Assembly: GCA_002399815.1 (NCBI GenBank) | Contig: DHEJ01000038.1 | Coordinates: 3,648-67,647, forward strand | DNA from: Acholeplasmataceae bacterium UBA4853 | GTDB taxonomy: Bacteria > Bacillota_I > Bacilli_A > Acholeplasmatales > Acholeplasmataceae | DNA: 64,000 bases | Direction: 5' to 3' | Shown here: positions 1 to 9,409 of the stretch, piece by piece | Layout: the number at the start of each line of letters is the position of its first letter | Numbering within the stretch: the first letter of the stretch is position 1 | Translations under genes and position numbers: made by a program | Notes under the pieces: generated by a model | The model's database searches: none | What the model saw: only the letters and a program-made list of their open reading frames with translations | What the model was told of the DNA's origin: nothing

Positions 1-77
1 TGGCGTCTGAAGAGGGATTCGAACCCCCGACCGATAGCTTAGAAGGCTATTGCTCTATCCAGCTGAGCTATTCAGAC
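1..77 (-). tRNA. tRNA-Arg (anticodon UCU)
   Basis: A complete 77-nt cloverleaf reads on the minus strand: a 7-bp acceptor stem (GTCTGAA with TTCAGAC), a D arm GCTC/GAGC, an anticodon stem ATAGC/GCTAT around the loop CTTCTAA, and a T arm with TTCGAAT. The anticodon is TCT, which reads AGA/AGG arginine codons. The 3' CCA is encoded (TGG at 1-3), so no CCA addition is needed. It is followed at once by the window edge, so more tRNA genes could lie beyond. Confidence 0.96.
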
Positions 78-97
78 ACTTTAATTCAGCAATGAAT

Positions 98-126
98 ATT
101 ATAACTTAAACATTACTGAAAGTAAA
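98..126 (-). promoter_or_regulatory. Promoter of tRNA-Arg
   Basis: On the minus strand a TATAAT -10 box (98-103) follows a TTTACT -35-like box (121-126) after 17 bases. It lies 20 bases upstream of the tRNA 5' end at 77. The -35 is imperfect; the -10 is consensus. Confidence 0.6.
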
Positions 127-134
127 GCATAATT

Positions 135-1946
135 TTATTCCTCAAATTGAGAGTTGTAAAGTTGGGCATAAAAACCGTTTTTTTCTATAAGGGCTTCATG
201 GTTACCTTGCTCTACAATATTACCATCTTTCATAACAAATATAACATCTGCATTTCTAATGGTTGAAAGTCTATGTGCAATCACAAATGAGGTTCTACCC
301 TTCATCAATTGGTCCATAGCCTTTTGAATTAGAATCTCAGTTCTTGTATCGACTGATGAGGTAGCCTCATCTAATATAAGCATTGGTTTATCTGCAAGCA
401 TTGCTCTAGATATTGTAATAAGTTGACGTTGACCTTGAGAAATGTTTGTACCATCTTCTGCCAACATAAAGTTATAGGTATCAGATAGTGAATGGATAAA
501 GTGATGAGATTGTGCAGCTTTGGCTGCGTTTTCAACTTCACTAAATGTTTTATTACTAGAACCATATGAAATATTATCTAGAACACTACCTTCAAATATC
601 CATGAATCTTGTAACACCATTCCAAAGTAACTTCTAACTTCTTCTCTTTTCATATCTCTAATATCAACACCATCAATCATAATGGATCCAGAATCAATTT
701 CATAAAAACGCATTAATAAATTAACAATGGTTGTTTTACCAGCACCAGTTGGTCCTACAATAGCAACCATTTGTCCAGGGTTAATGGTTGCACTAAATCC
801 TTGGATTACAGGCGTTTCTGGTAAATATCTAAAGTGGACATCCTTAAATGTTACACTACCCTTAATTTGGCTAATTCCTTGCTCTTTTTGACTTTCATCC
901 GGTTCACTTTGTGCATCAATTAAGAAAAATATTCTTTCTGATGCTGCAGCTGTTTGTTGCATGACTGAGGCTGTTTGACCAATGGATTGAATTGGTTGAG
1001 CAACTTGTCTTGCATATTGAATAAACATCATAATGAATCCAACTTCAAAATAAGCATCTGTTAAGAGTAAATAGCCCCCAATGATGGCTACTGAAATATA
1101 TGCAAGGTTGGTAAAGAAAAACTGAATAGGAATCATTATTGATGAAATAAATTGTGCCTTCCAACTTGTTTCATAAATTCGGTTATTAATCTCATTAAAC
1201 TCACCAAAGGCTTGTTTTTGGTGGTTAAATACTTTAACAACTTGATGACCATGATAGATTTCTTCAACATGACCATTTAAATCACCATTGTTTTTAGCTG
1301 CTTGTCTAAAGTATTTTTGACTTAATTTAACAAATCTACCTGCCACAAGTAAAGAAACTAAAACTGATACTGTTGTGATTGCTGCTAAGTCTGCACGCAT
1401 GACAAACATAATCACTAAAATACTTGTTACAAGTGTGAAGGATCTAAATATTTCTGATAAACTTTGAGTTAATGTTTGATTAATTGTATCCACATCATTA
1501 GTAACTCTAGATAAAACATCACCATATTTATGTTTGTCAAAGAACTTTAGTGGTAATGTATTGATCTTATCTGCTAAATCACTACGCATTTTATAAGTTA
1601 ATCTTTGAGTAATGCCAATTAATAAATACCCTTGAGTTAAGTTTAACGCAGCAGCAATTGTTGCAGTAATAATGAGTAACACTAATAATTGATTGAAATT
1701 TAAAAGTAGTCCAAATAAGTCTACAAAACCTTCTGGATTACTTCCATTCCACATTAATGTCACAGATGTTAGTAATTTTCCAGTTAATACCGGTGTAAAT
1801 ACTGTCGATAATGCTGCAATGACTGCAAAAATCCCCGCCATAAATACTGTCCATTTATCTTTGTTTAAATACGCTAGTAAACGTTTAATTGTACCCCAGA
1901 AATTACTTGCTTTTTGATTACCTAAGGATCTTTGTTGTCTGTTCAT
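135..1946 (-). CDS. Heterodimeric ABC exporter, subunit B (permease-ATPase fusion)
   Basis: A 603-residue half-transporter with an N-terminal six-helix ABC exporter membrane domain (about residues 30-330) and a C-terminal nucleotide-binding domain. Visible motifs are Walker A GPTGAGKTT (398-406), a degenerate signature ISQGQ (502-506) in place of LSGGQ, and Walker B ILDEAT with the catalytic Glu near 527. The ATG overlaps the stop of the upstream exporter gene in an ATGA, so the two are translated together. In asymmetric exporters (LmrCD, BmrCD, TM287/288) the partner with the bad signature pairs with the one lacking the Walker B Glu, and that is what is seen here. The likely role is efflux of drugs or lipids; the substrate cannot be read from sequence. 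Confidence 0.92.
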   Translation of the reverse strand: MNRQQRSLGNQKASNFWGTIKRLLAYLNKDKWTVFMAGIFAVIAALSTVFTPVLTGKLLTSVTLMWNGSNPEGFVDLFGLLLNFNQLLVLLIITATIAAALNLTQGYLLIGITQRLTYKMRSDLADKINTLPLKFFDKHKYGDVLSRVTNDVDTINQTLTQSLSEIFRSFTLVTSILVIMFVMRADLAAITTVSVLVSLLVAGRFVKLSQKYFRQAAKNNGDLNGHVEEIYHGHQVVKVFNHQKQAFGEFNEINNRIYETSWKAQFISSIMIPIQFFFTNLAYISVAIIGGYLLLTDAYFEVGFIMMFIQYARQVAQPIQSIGQTASVMQQTAAASERIFFLIDAQSEPDESQKEQGISQIKGSVTFKDVHFRYLPETPVIQGFSATINPGQMVAIVGPTGAGKTTIVNLLMRFYEIDSGSIMIDGVDIRDMKREEVRSYFGMVLQDSWIFEGSVLDNISYGSSNKTFSEVENAAKAAQSHHFIHSLSDTYNFMLAEDGTNISQGQRQLITISRAMLADKPMLILDEATSSVDTRTEILIQKAMDQLMKGRTSFVIAHRLSTIRNADVIFVMKDGNIVEQGNHEALIEKNGFYAQLYNSQFEE

Positions 1947-3694
1947 CGACTTAATTCCTCCTTACTTAATTGTGACTCAGCAATTTCTATATAGACATCA
2001 CAGGTCTTTAATAATTCTTGATGGGTACCAATACCAGCAATCTTTCCTTTATCTAAAACAATAATTTGATCAGCATTTTTAATCGTATTAATTCTTTGTG
2101 CAACCACTAAAATGGTTGCATCAATATGATCATGCAATGCCTTTCTTAATTTTTGATCAGTTTTATAATCAAGTGCGGAAAAAGAGTCATCAAAAATATA
2201 AATTTTAGGTTTTTTTGCGATTGCTCTGGCAATAGATAAGCGTTGTCTTTGTCCACCTGAGACATTCGATCCACCTTGACTAATCTCTGAATCAAATCCT
2301 TTATCAAGTTTTTCAATGAAATTTGTTGCTTGAGCAATTTCTGCTGCTGTTTTCACAACAGAATCATTAATTTCTTCTTGACCAAATGCAATATTTGATG
2401 TAATTGTTCCTTTAAATAGATTTCCTTTTTGAGGCACATACCCAATGTATTTTAAATACTCATTTTGTTTATAGGATTTAATATCTACCCCATCAACTAA
2501 AATTTGACCATTTGTAGGGTCATAAAATCTTGGGATCAGATTAATTAAAGTTGACTTACCGCTACCCGTTGAACCAATAAATGCAGTCATTTGACCTTTT
2601 TTTGCAGTAAATGAAATATGGTTTAAAATCGGTTCATCACTATCAGGATATTGAAATGATACATTATCAAAAGTAATTTCACCTTGAAGATCATTTAATG
2701 TAAGAGGTGCTTCTAAATCTTTAATTAATAGATCGGAATCAATAACCTCCATAATCCGTTTTGCTGATATTGATGCACGAGGAATCATCGTTAAAATCAT
2801 TGTAATCATCATGAAATTAAGCAGCGTTTGTGTACCATATTGAATAATTGCAGAAATAGAACCAATTGCAGATTCAGAACTTAAATCTAAGAATCCTAAA
2901 TTAATAGCTGCAAAATATAAGAGTACTGTAGTAAGTTGCATCATTAAGCCCATAACCGGCCACATGGTATTAAATAATCGGTTAACAAAAATATTTTTTT
3001 CCATCGATTCTTTAGCAACTTTTTTGGATTTATTTGCTTGTAGTTTTTGGGTATTAAATGCTCTTACAACACGCAAACCCGATAAGTTTTCTCTAGTCAC
3101 TAAATTCATTTTATCAGTTAATTTTTGAATTAACTTAAATCTAGGTATCGCTATAAATAACAAGGAAAACAAGAATATAATAACAATGACTATTGAAATC
3201 ACTAAAAAGACAGCTAAATTAGGACTTGTAACAAATGCCATAATAAATCCACCAATTGCCATGATTGGTGCCATAATGACACTACGTAATAATTGAGCAA
3301 TCATCATTTGTAAGGATGAAATGTCATTGGTTGTTCTTGTTATCAGTGACGAAGTTGTAAACTTATCAACCTCATTCATTGAAAATGTTTGTACTTTTTT
3401 ATAAAGTGCAACTCTTAAATCTCTAGCATAAGCACTAGAAACTCTAGATTCTAAAAACCCAGAAATAAGAATGACAACAATCCCTAAAAGTGTTGTTACT
3501 AACATCAGTATACCGTTTAATGTTAGTGATGCAATTTTTGCATCATAAGATAAAACAGGATTTACCATATCATTAATCAATAAGTTTAATAAAAATGGTA
3601 AAAGTAAATTCATAAATGCTCTAATAGCTACTAGAACAAAAATGAGAATTACCCATCCAATATATGGTTTTAAATACTTAAATGATTTAATCAT
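1943..3694 (-). CDS. Heterodimeric ABC exporter, subunit A (permease-ATPase fusion, degenerate Walker B)
   Basis: A 583-residue half-transporter. The membrane domain spans roughly residues 10-310. The ATPase domain has Walker A GSTGSGKST (374-382), an intact VSGGQ signature (478-482) and Walker B IFDDS, in which Asp (503) replaces the catalytic Glu. This marks the non-hydrolysing site of a heterodimeric exporter whose other half is the next gene downstream. It is the first gene of a two-gene operon, with a promoter bracketed by an inverted repeat at 3713-3766. The ATG at 3694 has only a weak ribosome site (GAAAG). The subfamily resembles multidrug exporters of Firmicutes; the substrate is unknown. 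Confidence 0.92.
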   Translation of the reverse strand: MIKSFKYLKPYIGWVILIFVLVAIRAFMNLLLPFLLNLLINDMVNPVLSYDAKIASLTLNGILMLVTTLLGIVVILISGFLESRVSSAYARDLRVALYKKVQTFSMNEVDKFTTSSLITRTTNDISSLQMMIAQLLRSVIMAPIMAIGGFIMAFVTSPNLAVFLVISIVIVIIFLFSLLFIAIPRFKLIQKLTDKMNLVTRENLSGLRVVRAFNTQKLQANKSKKVAKESMEKNIFVNRLFNTMWPVMGLMMQLTTVLLYFAAINLGFLDLSSESAIGSISAIIQYGTQTLLNFMMITMILTMIPRASISAKRIMEVIDSDLLIKDLEAPLTLNDLQGEITFDNVSFQYPDSDEPILNHISFTAKKGQMTAFIGSTGSGKSTLINLIPRFYDPTNGQILVDGVDIKSYKQNEYLKYIGYVPQKGNLFKGTITSNIAFGQEEINDSVVKTAAEIAQATNFIEKLDKGFDSEISQGGSNVSGGQRQRLSIARAIAKKPKIYIFDDSFSALDYKTDQKLRKALHDHIDATILVVAQRINTIKNADQIIVLDKGKIAGIGTHQELLKTCDVYIEIAESQLSKEELSR

Positions 3695-3712
3695 AATATC
3701 ATCTACTTTCTA

Positions 3713-3766
3713 ATATGTTTGAATAAAAAAATTATATCAAAATCCTTAACAAATACTCAAACATAT
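3713..3766 (-). promoter_or_regulatory. Promoter of the ABC exporter pair bracketed by a 10-bp inverted repeat
   Basis: On the minus strand TTGAGT (3755-3760), an 18-base spacer and TATAAT (3731-3736) form a sigma-A promoter. A perfect 10-bp inverted repeat, ATATGTTTGA (3713-3722) and TCAAACATAT (3757-3766), flanks it. One arm overlaps the -35 box and the other falls just after the expected start of transcription. Placement suggests an operator, possibly looping or bound by a dimer pair; the regulator is not identified. Confidence 0.55.
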
Positions 3767-3777
3767 GAACTAACAGA

Positions 3778-4386
3778 TCAAAAGCGTTTATAAATTGTGT
3801 AAAGTTTCCCTAATTCTTCTAATCTTTTACCCTTTGTTTTTGTTAATAAATTTTCATAGTATGTCGCTTTATGCGCATAATACGGTATTGCTTCTACTTT
3901 GTTTTTTAAAATTGGTCCCAAGTACAGATCACTTTCTGTTAAATGCATCTGACCTCCAGTGACTTTTAAAAACACATAATAAAAATCGTCATATATCACG
4001 TATTCATCAATAATCATAAACCCTAAATCACAAATGATTTGTCTTAACACTTCAATCTTCTCATTTGCACCTAAAATATAGGTTTTATCTTTTGAAGCTT
4101 TTTTCATGATATCCCCAATTAAATTAGGTCCCATGCCAGTAATAATGCCTAAATCATAATCACTTATAATACTTTCAAGTCCATCAGATAAATAAAACTC
4201 AACTGGATAACCAGTTAGAGTTTTTTTAGCATGATTTAATGGCCCAATATTTAAATCTGTAGCAATACCTTCTTTGATAAAGTTTTGATCAATTGCCTTT
4301 TTTAAAACAAGTCCATGATCTGAACCAATATCAATCACTTTATCAAAGCCTTTAGTTAATGATGCAATAAATTCTATTCGGTTCAT
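3778..4386 (-). CDS. trmK: tRNA (adenine22-N1)-methyltransferase TrmK
   Basis: A 202-residue class I SAM methyltransferase. The SAM-binding motif VIDIGSDHG lies near residues 17-25, and the family motif ITGMGPNLI follows around residue 81. TrmK (B. subtilis YqfN) methylates A22 of tRNAs. The gene lies directly after rpoD in many Firmicutes, and here its ATG overlaps the rpoD stop by four bases. It is the last gene of the phoH-to-rpoD cluster. A partner YqfO-type gene, common next to trmK in other Firmicutes, is not present in this window. Length and motifs fit the family well. Confidence 0.9.
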   Translation of the reverse strand: MNRIEFIASLTKGFDKVIDIGSDHGLVLKKAIDQNFIKEGIATDLNIGPLNHAKKTLTGYPVEFYLSDGLESIISDYDLGIITGMGPNLIGDIMKKASKDKTYILGANEKIEVLRQIICDLGFMIIDEYVIYDDFYYVFLKVTGGQMHLTESDLYLGPILKNKVEAIPYYAHKATYYENLLTKTKGKRLEELGKLYTIYKRF

Positions 4387-5642
4387 TTTCTTGCAACATA
4401 GAATTCTTTAAGTTTATTTTGTCTTTGAGGAGAACGTAATTTTCTTAAAGCCTTCGCTTCAATTTGACGAATTCTTTCTCTTGTTACACCAAATTCACGA
4501 CCTACTTCTTCTAATGTATGAGTTTTACCATCAAGTAGTCCATAACGTAATCTTAAAACTTTTTCTTCACGATCAGTTAATGTTTCAAGTACTTCATCTA
4601 ATGTCTTTTTAACCATTTCTTGCATCATATAATCATGAGGATTGAGTGCATTTGGATCACTAATAAAATCACCTAATGAAGAATCTTCTTCCTCACCAAC
4701 TGGTGCTTCTAATGAAATTGGTTCTTTAGCAATTCTTTGAATGTTTTGAACTTTTTCAGGTGATATACCCATCTTTTCAGCAACTTCTTCAACAGAAGCA
4801 TCACGACCTAATTCTTGTACTAATTGACGTTGAATACGAATCATTTTATTAATAGTTTCAACCATATGTACTGGAATTCTTATGGTTCTTGCTTGGTCTG
4901 CTACTGCTCTAGTAATTGCTTGACGAATCCACCAAGTTGCATAAGTAGAAAACTTAAATCCTTTTTCATAATCAAACTTATCTACCGCACGCATTAAACC
5001 CATATTACCTTCTTGAATTAAGTCAAGGAATAATAAACCACGTTGGGTATACTTTTTAGCAATACTGACAACCAAACGGTAGTTCGCTTCTACTAATTTA
5101 TCTTTTGCAAGATGTGCTTTTCTAACTGAGTTTTCAAGTGCATCAATATCGTCTTTATCCAGTGTTAATTCACCATTTCTAACCGCTTGAAGTTGCTCAC
5201 TAGATTCTCTACCTTCAGATACCCAAATTGCATATTTTCTTTCATCATCAATATTTAATAAAGGAATTTGTCCAATTTCTTTTAAATACATTCTAACAGG
5301 GTCATCAACTTTGACAGATGAAACAATTGTTTCAATATTTAATAATTCTTCTTCTTTAATATCTTCAACTTCAAGGTTAGATAATGAAAAATCATCTGGT
5401 TCATCAGGTTCAACTTCAATTTCAATATCATCTTCGTCAAATAAAAGAGACTTGTCATTATCATCTGATTCTTCTTCTTCATCATCTAGTAAAACATCGA
5501 TTTCGTAAGTAGCAAGTGATTTTTCAACTTCATAGTACTCTTTAGAACCAAATTCAAAATATGCTTCCACGTCCGATTGGTTAAGTGCTTTTTTCTTCCC
5601 TGCTTTTTTAGCTAATAATTCAACAATATCTTTAACTGTCAT
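4383..5642 (-). CDS. rpoD: RNA polymerase primary sigma factor (sigma A/RpoD)
   Basis: 419 residues. After an acidic N-terminal stretch (about 50-85) come region 1.2 (DPVRMYLKEIG), region 2 with DLIQEGNMGLMRAVDKF and the melting/-10 segment STYATWWIRQAITRA (about 205-240), region 3, and region 4 with the -35-reading helix VTRERIRQIEAKALRKLR near residues 384-401. This is the housekeeping sigma factor and matches the TTGACA/TATAAT promoters seen across the window. The start ATG overlaps the dnaG stop by four bases. The dnaG-rpoD pairing is classic Firmicutes gene order. Confidence 0.98.
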   Translation of the reverse strand: MTVKDIVELLAKKAGKKKALNQSDVEAYFEFGSKEYYEVEKSLATYEIDVLLDDEEEESDDNDKSLLFDEDDIEIEVEPDEPDDFSLSNLEVEDIKEEELLNIETIVSSVKVDDPVRMYLKEIGQIPLLNIDDERKYAIWVSEGRESSEQLQAVRNGELTLDKDDIDALENSVRKAHLAKDKLVEANYRLVVSIAKKYTQRGLLFLDLIQEGNMGLMRAVDKFDYEKGFKFSTYATWWIRQAITRAVADQARTIRIPVHMVETINKMIRIQRQLVQELGRDASVEEVAEKMGISPEKVQNIQRIAKEPISLEAPVGEEEDSSLGDFISDPNALNPHDYMMQEMVKKTLDEVLETLTDREEKVLRLRYGLLDGKTHTLEEVGREFGVTRERIRQIEAKALRKLRSPQRQNKLKEFYVARK

Positions 5643-7366
5643 TGTTTTTTGACCTCTTTTCTTAATCTATTTATTTTTTTTAAATTCTCATCCAATTTAT
5701 CACTATCGATGTCATTTGTTGCTTTATATATTAAGGTTTTAATCTCAACTTGAATCTGATATTCATCTAGTTGTTTTAATAAGCCATCAAATACTGATTT
5801 ACTAGTGATAAGTAGATTCTTTTTATACTCTGTGGTATTTAAAAGTTTTGTTAATAATTCACTTTGCTTAGAATACCCTAGTTTAAAAGTTTCAATATCC
5901 ATATCGCTATTAGGATTCATTTGATAGTATGTCAGTAAATCCTTATACAAGTCTTTTTGAAGTGGTGTAATCATTTGTGTTAAGTCGATATGCTCTTTAA
6001 TCATTTCTAGATTATTTTTACTTTTTAAAAGATCTGTCAAGATGAAATCAATCGCACGTTCGGCTTTAGTAACTACTTGTTTAAGTACTGGTTTTTCTTT
6101 AATAGGTAGCTGAAATTCTTTTTGTTTAAGCAATAATTGAATGCCCAAATCATCAAACGATTTTCTTTCATAAAAATCGATGATGGTTGGATCAACATTT
6201 AGTAGTAATTCTTTCATTTCTTGTTTAAAACTTGTAATATCATCAGCCTTATTAAAGTCTTTATTCTTTTTATATTGCTCATAACCAAATTGATAAGGAT
6301 CCATTAAGTGATCAAATAGTTTTATGTATGACTCACTACCAAACTTTTTATAATAATCATCTGGATCTAATTTATTGGGAAATGATACAATAGATATTTT
6401 TAAATTCGCATTTCTTAATATTGGTATCGCCTTTAAGGTAGCTTTTTGACCAGCACTATCACCATCATATGCAATCACTACATGATCAGATACTCTTCTT
6501 AAGAGTTTTGCTTGATCTTTTGTTAATGCTGTACCCATGGTTGCAACCGATGCCTGAAGTCCTGATTTATAACTTGCAATGACATCAAAAAATCCTTCAT
6601 GCAAGATAATATACTTCTGTTTAACTGCTGCACGTAATGAATCACTGAAGTGATATAATAATTCACCTTTTTTAAAAATCTTTGTTTCTGTTGAATTAAT
6701 ATATTTTGTAATATCTTTAGGATTTAGACTTCTTGCAGAAAATCCTACAACGCGTCCTTGATCATTTTTGATTGGAAAGGTTACTCGATTACGAAACACA
6801 TCATAATAAATACCTTCTTCATTTTGTTTAACAAGTCCAAGTAACATCATATCTGATACGGCATAGTTTTTAGACTTTAGCATCTTATATAAAGCATCAA
6901 CTTGATTTAAAGCTAACCCAATTCCAAAATACTCAATATCTTCATTAGTTAAACCACGTTTAACTAAATAGTCATATGCACTTTCACCAGTCGCTGAATT
7001 TTTAAGTGCAAACTGGTAAAACGCTGAAGCATCTTCCATTAAATTAAATAGATGTTCATCTGGATTTGATACTTTAGTTTGTCCTTTAACTTCAATACCC
7101 AATCGTTTTGCTAAATCAAGTGCTGCATCATCAATTGAGATATTTTTAATTTGAGCATAAAAATTAATTGGAGATCCACCTTTACCACACCCAAAACATA
7201 ATGCTAAATGTTTATCTGGAGAAACAGAAAACGATGGTGTTTTTTCATCATGAAAAGGGCACAAACCCATATAATTCTTACCTTTTTTGGTAAGACTCAT
7301 AAATTCTTGGGCAAGTGCAACAATATCAGTTTCTTCATTTATACGTTGATAAAGTGCGTGGTCCAT
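5639..7366 (-). CDS. dnaG: DNA primase DnaG
   Basis: 575 residues. The N-terminal zinc-binding domain shows CPFH (C36, H39) and CFGC (C57, C60). The TOPRIM catalytic core carries the acidic motifs HEGFFDVIAS and AYDGDSAGQK. The C-terminal part is the helicase-interacting region and is low in conservation. The protein makes RNA primers for lagging-strand replication with DnaB. The usual EGYMDV motif reads EGFFDV here, but the catalytic Glu is kept. It sits between glyS and rpoD with a good AAGGAG ribosome site. Confidence 0.97.
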   Translation of the reverse strand: MDHALYQRINEETDIVALAQEFMSLTKKGKNYMGLCPFHDEKTPSFSVSPDKHLALCFGCGKGGSPINFYAQIKNISIDDAALDLAKRLGIEVKGQTKVSNPDEHLFNLMEDASAFYQFALKNSATGESAYDYLVKRGLTNEDIEYFGIGLALNQVDALYKMLKSKNYAVSDMMLLGLVKQNEEGIYYDVFRNRVTFPIKNDQGRVVGFSARSLNPKDITKYINSTETKIFKKGELLYHFSDSLRAAVKQKYIILHEGFFDVIASYKSGLQASVATMGTALTKDQAKLLRRVSDHVVIAYDGDSAGQKATLKAIPILRNANLKISIVSFPNKLDPDDYYKKFGSESYIKLFDHLMDPYQFGYEQYKKNKDFNKADDITSFKQEMKELLLNVDPTIIDFYERKSFDDLGIQLLLKQKEFQLPIKEKPVLKQVVTKAERAIDFILTDLLKSKNNLEMIKEHIDLTQMITPLQKDLYKDLLTYYQMNPNSDMDIETFKLGYSKQSELLTKLLNTTEYKKNLLITSKSVFDGLLKQLDEYQIQVEIKTLIYKATNDIDSDKLDENLKKINRLRKEVKKQ

Positions 7367-7378
7367 CTAGTCTCCTTA

Positions 7379-8749
7379 TTAAAACTTTAATGATGCTCTA
7401 ATATGTGCTTCCAAATCCTTGATTGATATTCGAGATTGTTCCATTGTATCTCGTAGTCTAATTGTAACTGTTTCATCACTCATCGTTTGATGATCAACTG
7501 TAATACAAAATGGTGTTCCAATTGCGTCTTGACGACGATATCTTTTACCAATATTTTGTGTTTCATCATAAACCACATCAAATTGTTCAGCAAGCATTTG
7601 ATAAATTTCATTTGCTTTTTGACTGTGATCTTTTTTAACTAGTGGTAAAATTGCTGCTTTGTATGGTGCAAGTGCTGGATGAATATGTAGTACTTGTCTA
7701 ATCTCACCATCTTTAAGCGTTTCTTCTTCAAGTCCATTTAATAAAATAACAAGTGCCAAACGTTCAACCCCAACAGCTGGTTCAATGACATAAGGAATAT
7801 AGCGTTCGTTAGTTTCCGGGTCTAAATAAGTCATATCCTCTTTTGATAACTCTTGATGTTGAGTTAAATCAAATGATGTTCTACTTGCAAGCCCCCATAA
7901 CTCATCAAAACCCCAAGGATACTTAAATTCAATATCGGTAGTAGCATTTGAGTAATGTGATAAAGCTTCTTTAGCATGTGGTTCAAAACGTAGTAATTCT
8001 GGTTTAATACCTAGTTGATATAAGAAATCTCTCATGTAATTAATCCAAAAGTCAAACCATTCTAATTCGGTACCTGGTTTACAGAAAAACTCTAATTCCA
8101 TTTGTTCAAATTCTCTAGTTCTAAAAATGAAATTACCCGGTGTGATTTCATTTCTAAATGATTTACCAATTTGTGCAACACCAAATGGTACTTTTTTACG
8201 TGCAGTACGTTGAATATTTTTAAAGTTAATAAAAATACCTTGAGCAGTCTCAGGACGTAAATAAACTTCACTTGCTGTATCTTCAATGACACCTTGGAAT
8301 GTCTTAAACATCATATTAAATTTACGGATAGGTAGCCAGTCTGTTGTTTTAGACACTGGATCTTTAATCTTATGATCGATAATATACTGATACATCTGTT
8401 CACTAGTCCAACCATCTGGTTTCGCATTTGGATCGTGTTCTAAAATCAGTTTATCCGCTCTATATCTTTGATTTGATGTCTTATTTTCAATCAGTGGATC
8501 AGAAAAACCTGATAAGTGACCACTTGCTTGCCATACGAGTGGATTTAATAAAATAGATGAATCCAGTCCAACAATATTTGGTCCTTGTCTTAAGAATTTC
8601 TTTAACCAAGCTTCTTTAATGTTTTTCTTAAGATTCGTTCCTAATGGACCGTAATCCCAAGTATTTGCTAGTCCACCATAAATTTCTGAACCTTGAAAAA
8701 TAAAACCTGTTTGTTTTGCATATTGTACTAAATACTCTAATGTAACCAT
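7379..8749 (-). CDS. glyS: Glycyl-tRNA synthetase, single-chain (alpha2) type
   Basis: 456 residues, a class II aminoacyl-tRNA synthetase. Motif 2 can be seen in FRNEITPGNFIFRTREFEQME (residues about 198-218, read in two parts) and motif 3 in PAVGVERLAL. The N-terminus IYGGLANTWDYGPLG is typical of eukaryote-like and Gram-positive homodimeric GlyRS, not of the GlyQ/GlyS two-chain enzyme. The C-terminal domain binds the anticodon. The position between recO and dnaG is conserved in Firmicutes. The gap to recO is only 10 bases, with AAGGAG before the ATG, so there is no room for a T-box leader. Confidence 0.96.
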   Translation of the reverse strand: MVTLEYLVQYAKQTGFIFQGSEIYGGLANTWDYGPLGTNLKKNIKEAWLKKFLRQGPNIVGLDSSILLNPLVWQASGHLSGFSDPLIENKTSNQRYRADKLILEHDPNAKPDGWTSEQMYQYIIDHKIKDPVSKTTDWLPIRKFNMMFKTFQGVIEDTASEVYLRPETAQGIFINFKNIQRTARKKVPFGVAQIGKSFRNEITPGNFIFRTREFEQMELEFFCKPGTELEWFDFWINYMRDFLYQLGIKPELLRFEPHAKEALSHYSNATTDIEFKYPWGFDELWGLASRTSFDLTQHQELSKEDMTYLDPETNERYIPYVIEPAVGVERLALVILLNGLEEETLKDGEIRQVLHIHPALAPYKAAILPLVKKDHSQKANEIYQMLAEQFDVVYDETQNIGKRYRRQDAIGTPFCITVDHQTMSDETVTIRLRDTMEQSRISIKDLEAHIRASLKF

Positions 8750-8759
8750 GATAACTCCT

Positions 8760-9407
8760 TTATTTGCGTGTTAGTTTCGTGTCGGTATGAAACTCATAAT
8801 AGTCATACATAAATGATTTTAATGCGGTAAAACTGTCTAAATCTAATAATGGTAACATATCATAGGTTTGATATGTTAATTTCAATAACTGGGTTGTTAA
8901 ATTTAAATCAAGATCTCTTTTCAAATGTTCATTTTTATAAACTAGTCTTGCTTCTTTTAAATTAAACCCTAAAACATCCCTACCATCTGGTTTTAAATTC
9001 ATTTGGTAGCCTAAATATCGTAATAATTTAAAACCAAATGATAATACAACTTCTTTACTAAAATGATTCAGTGCATCTTTCAATAACAAGTAAATCTTTT
9101 CATGGTCATCATTTTCTGATACAACATTTAACAAATCAAAGAGTATACTTGCTTCTAAAGTCTTACTATAATCTGTTTTAAGTACCTCATACCCATTAAT
9201 CAGTTTTGCTTCCATTAAAACATACATTTGTTTAAAGGGTAATTCTTTAAACTCAATTAAATTTAAGTACTGTCCGATGACTCTTAACTCAGATGTCACT
9301 TTTTGTGCACCTTTTGCAATTAACGTAAGTTTTCCAACTTTAGTATATAAAAATAGTAACCGATCGTTTTCATTGTAACTTGAAATACTTTTAACGATCC
9401 CTTCCAT
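8760..9407 (-). CDS. recO: DNA repair protein RecO
   Basis: 215 residues. The N-terminal OB-fold of RecO is recognisable (MEGIVKSISSYNENDRLLFLYTK, positions 1-23, with GKLTLIAKGAQK following), and the rest is a helical domain. RecO loads RecA on SSB-coated DNA with RecR. It is slightly shorter than typical RecO (about 240). I see no CxxC zinc-finger pairs, which many homologues have near the C-terminus. It sits between era and glyS, two bases after the era stop, as in other Firmicutes. Context strengthens the call. Confidence 0.88.
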   Translation of the reverse strand: MEGIVKSISSYNENDRLLFLYTKVGKLTLIAKGAQKVTSELRVIGQYLNLIEFKELPFKQMYVLMEAKLINGYEVLKTDYSKTLEASILFDLLNVVSENDDHEKIYLLLKDALNHFSKEVVLSFGFKLLRYLGYQMNLKPDGRDVLGFNLKEARLVYKNEHLKRDLDLNLTTQLLKLTYQTYDMLPLLDLDSFTALKSFMYDYYEFHTDTKLTRK

Positions 9408-9409
9408 TT

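Noticed and set aside
5311..5508. Serine-rich plus-strand ORF opposite rpoD
   Set aside because: Mirror image of the acidic N-terminus of the sigma factor.
8750..8760. T-box leader for glyS
   Set aside because: Only ten bases separate recO and glyS.
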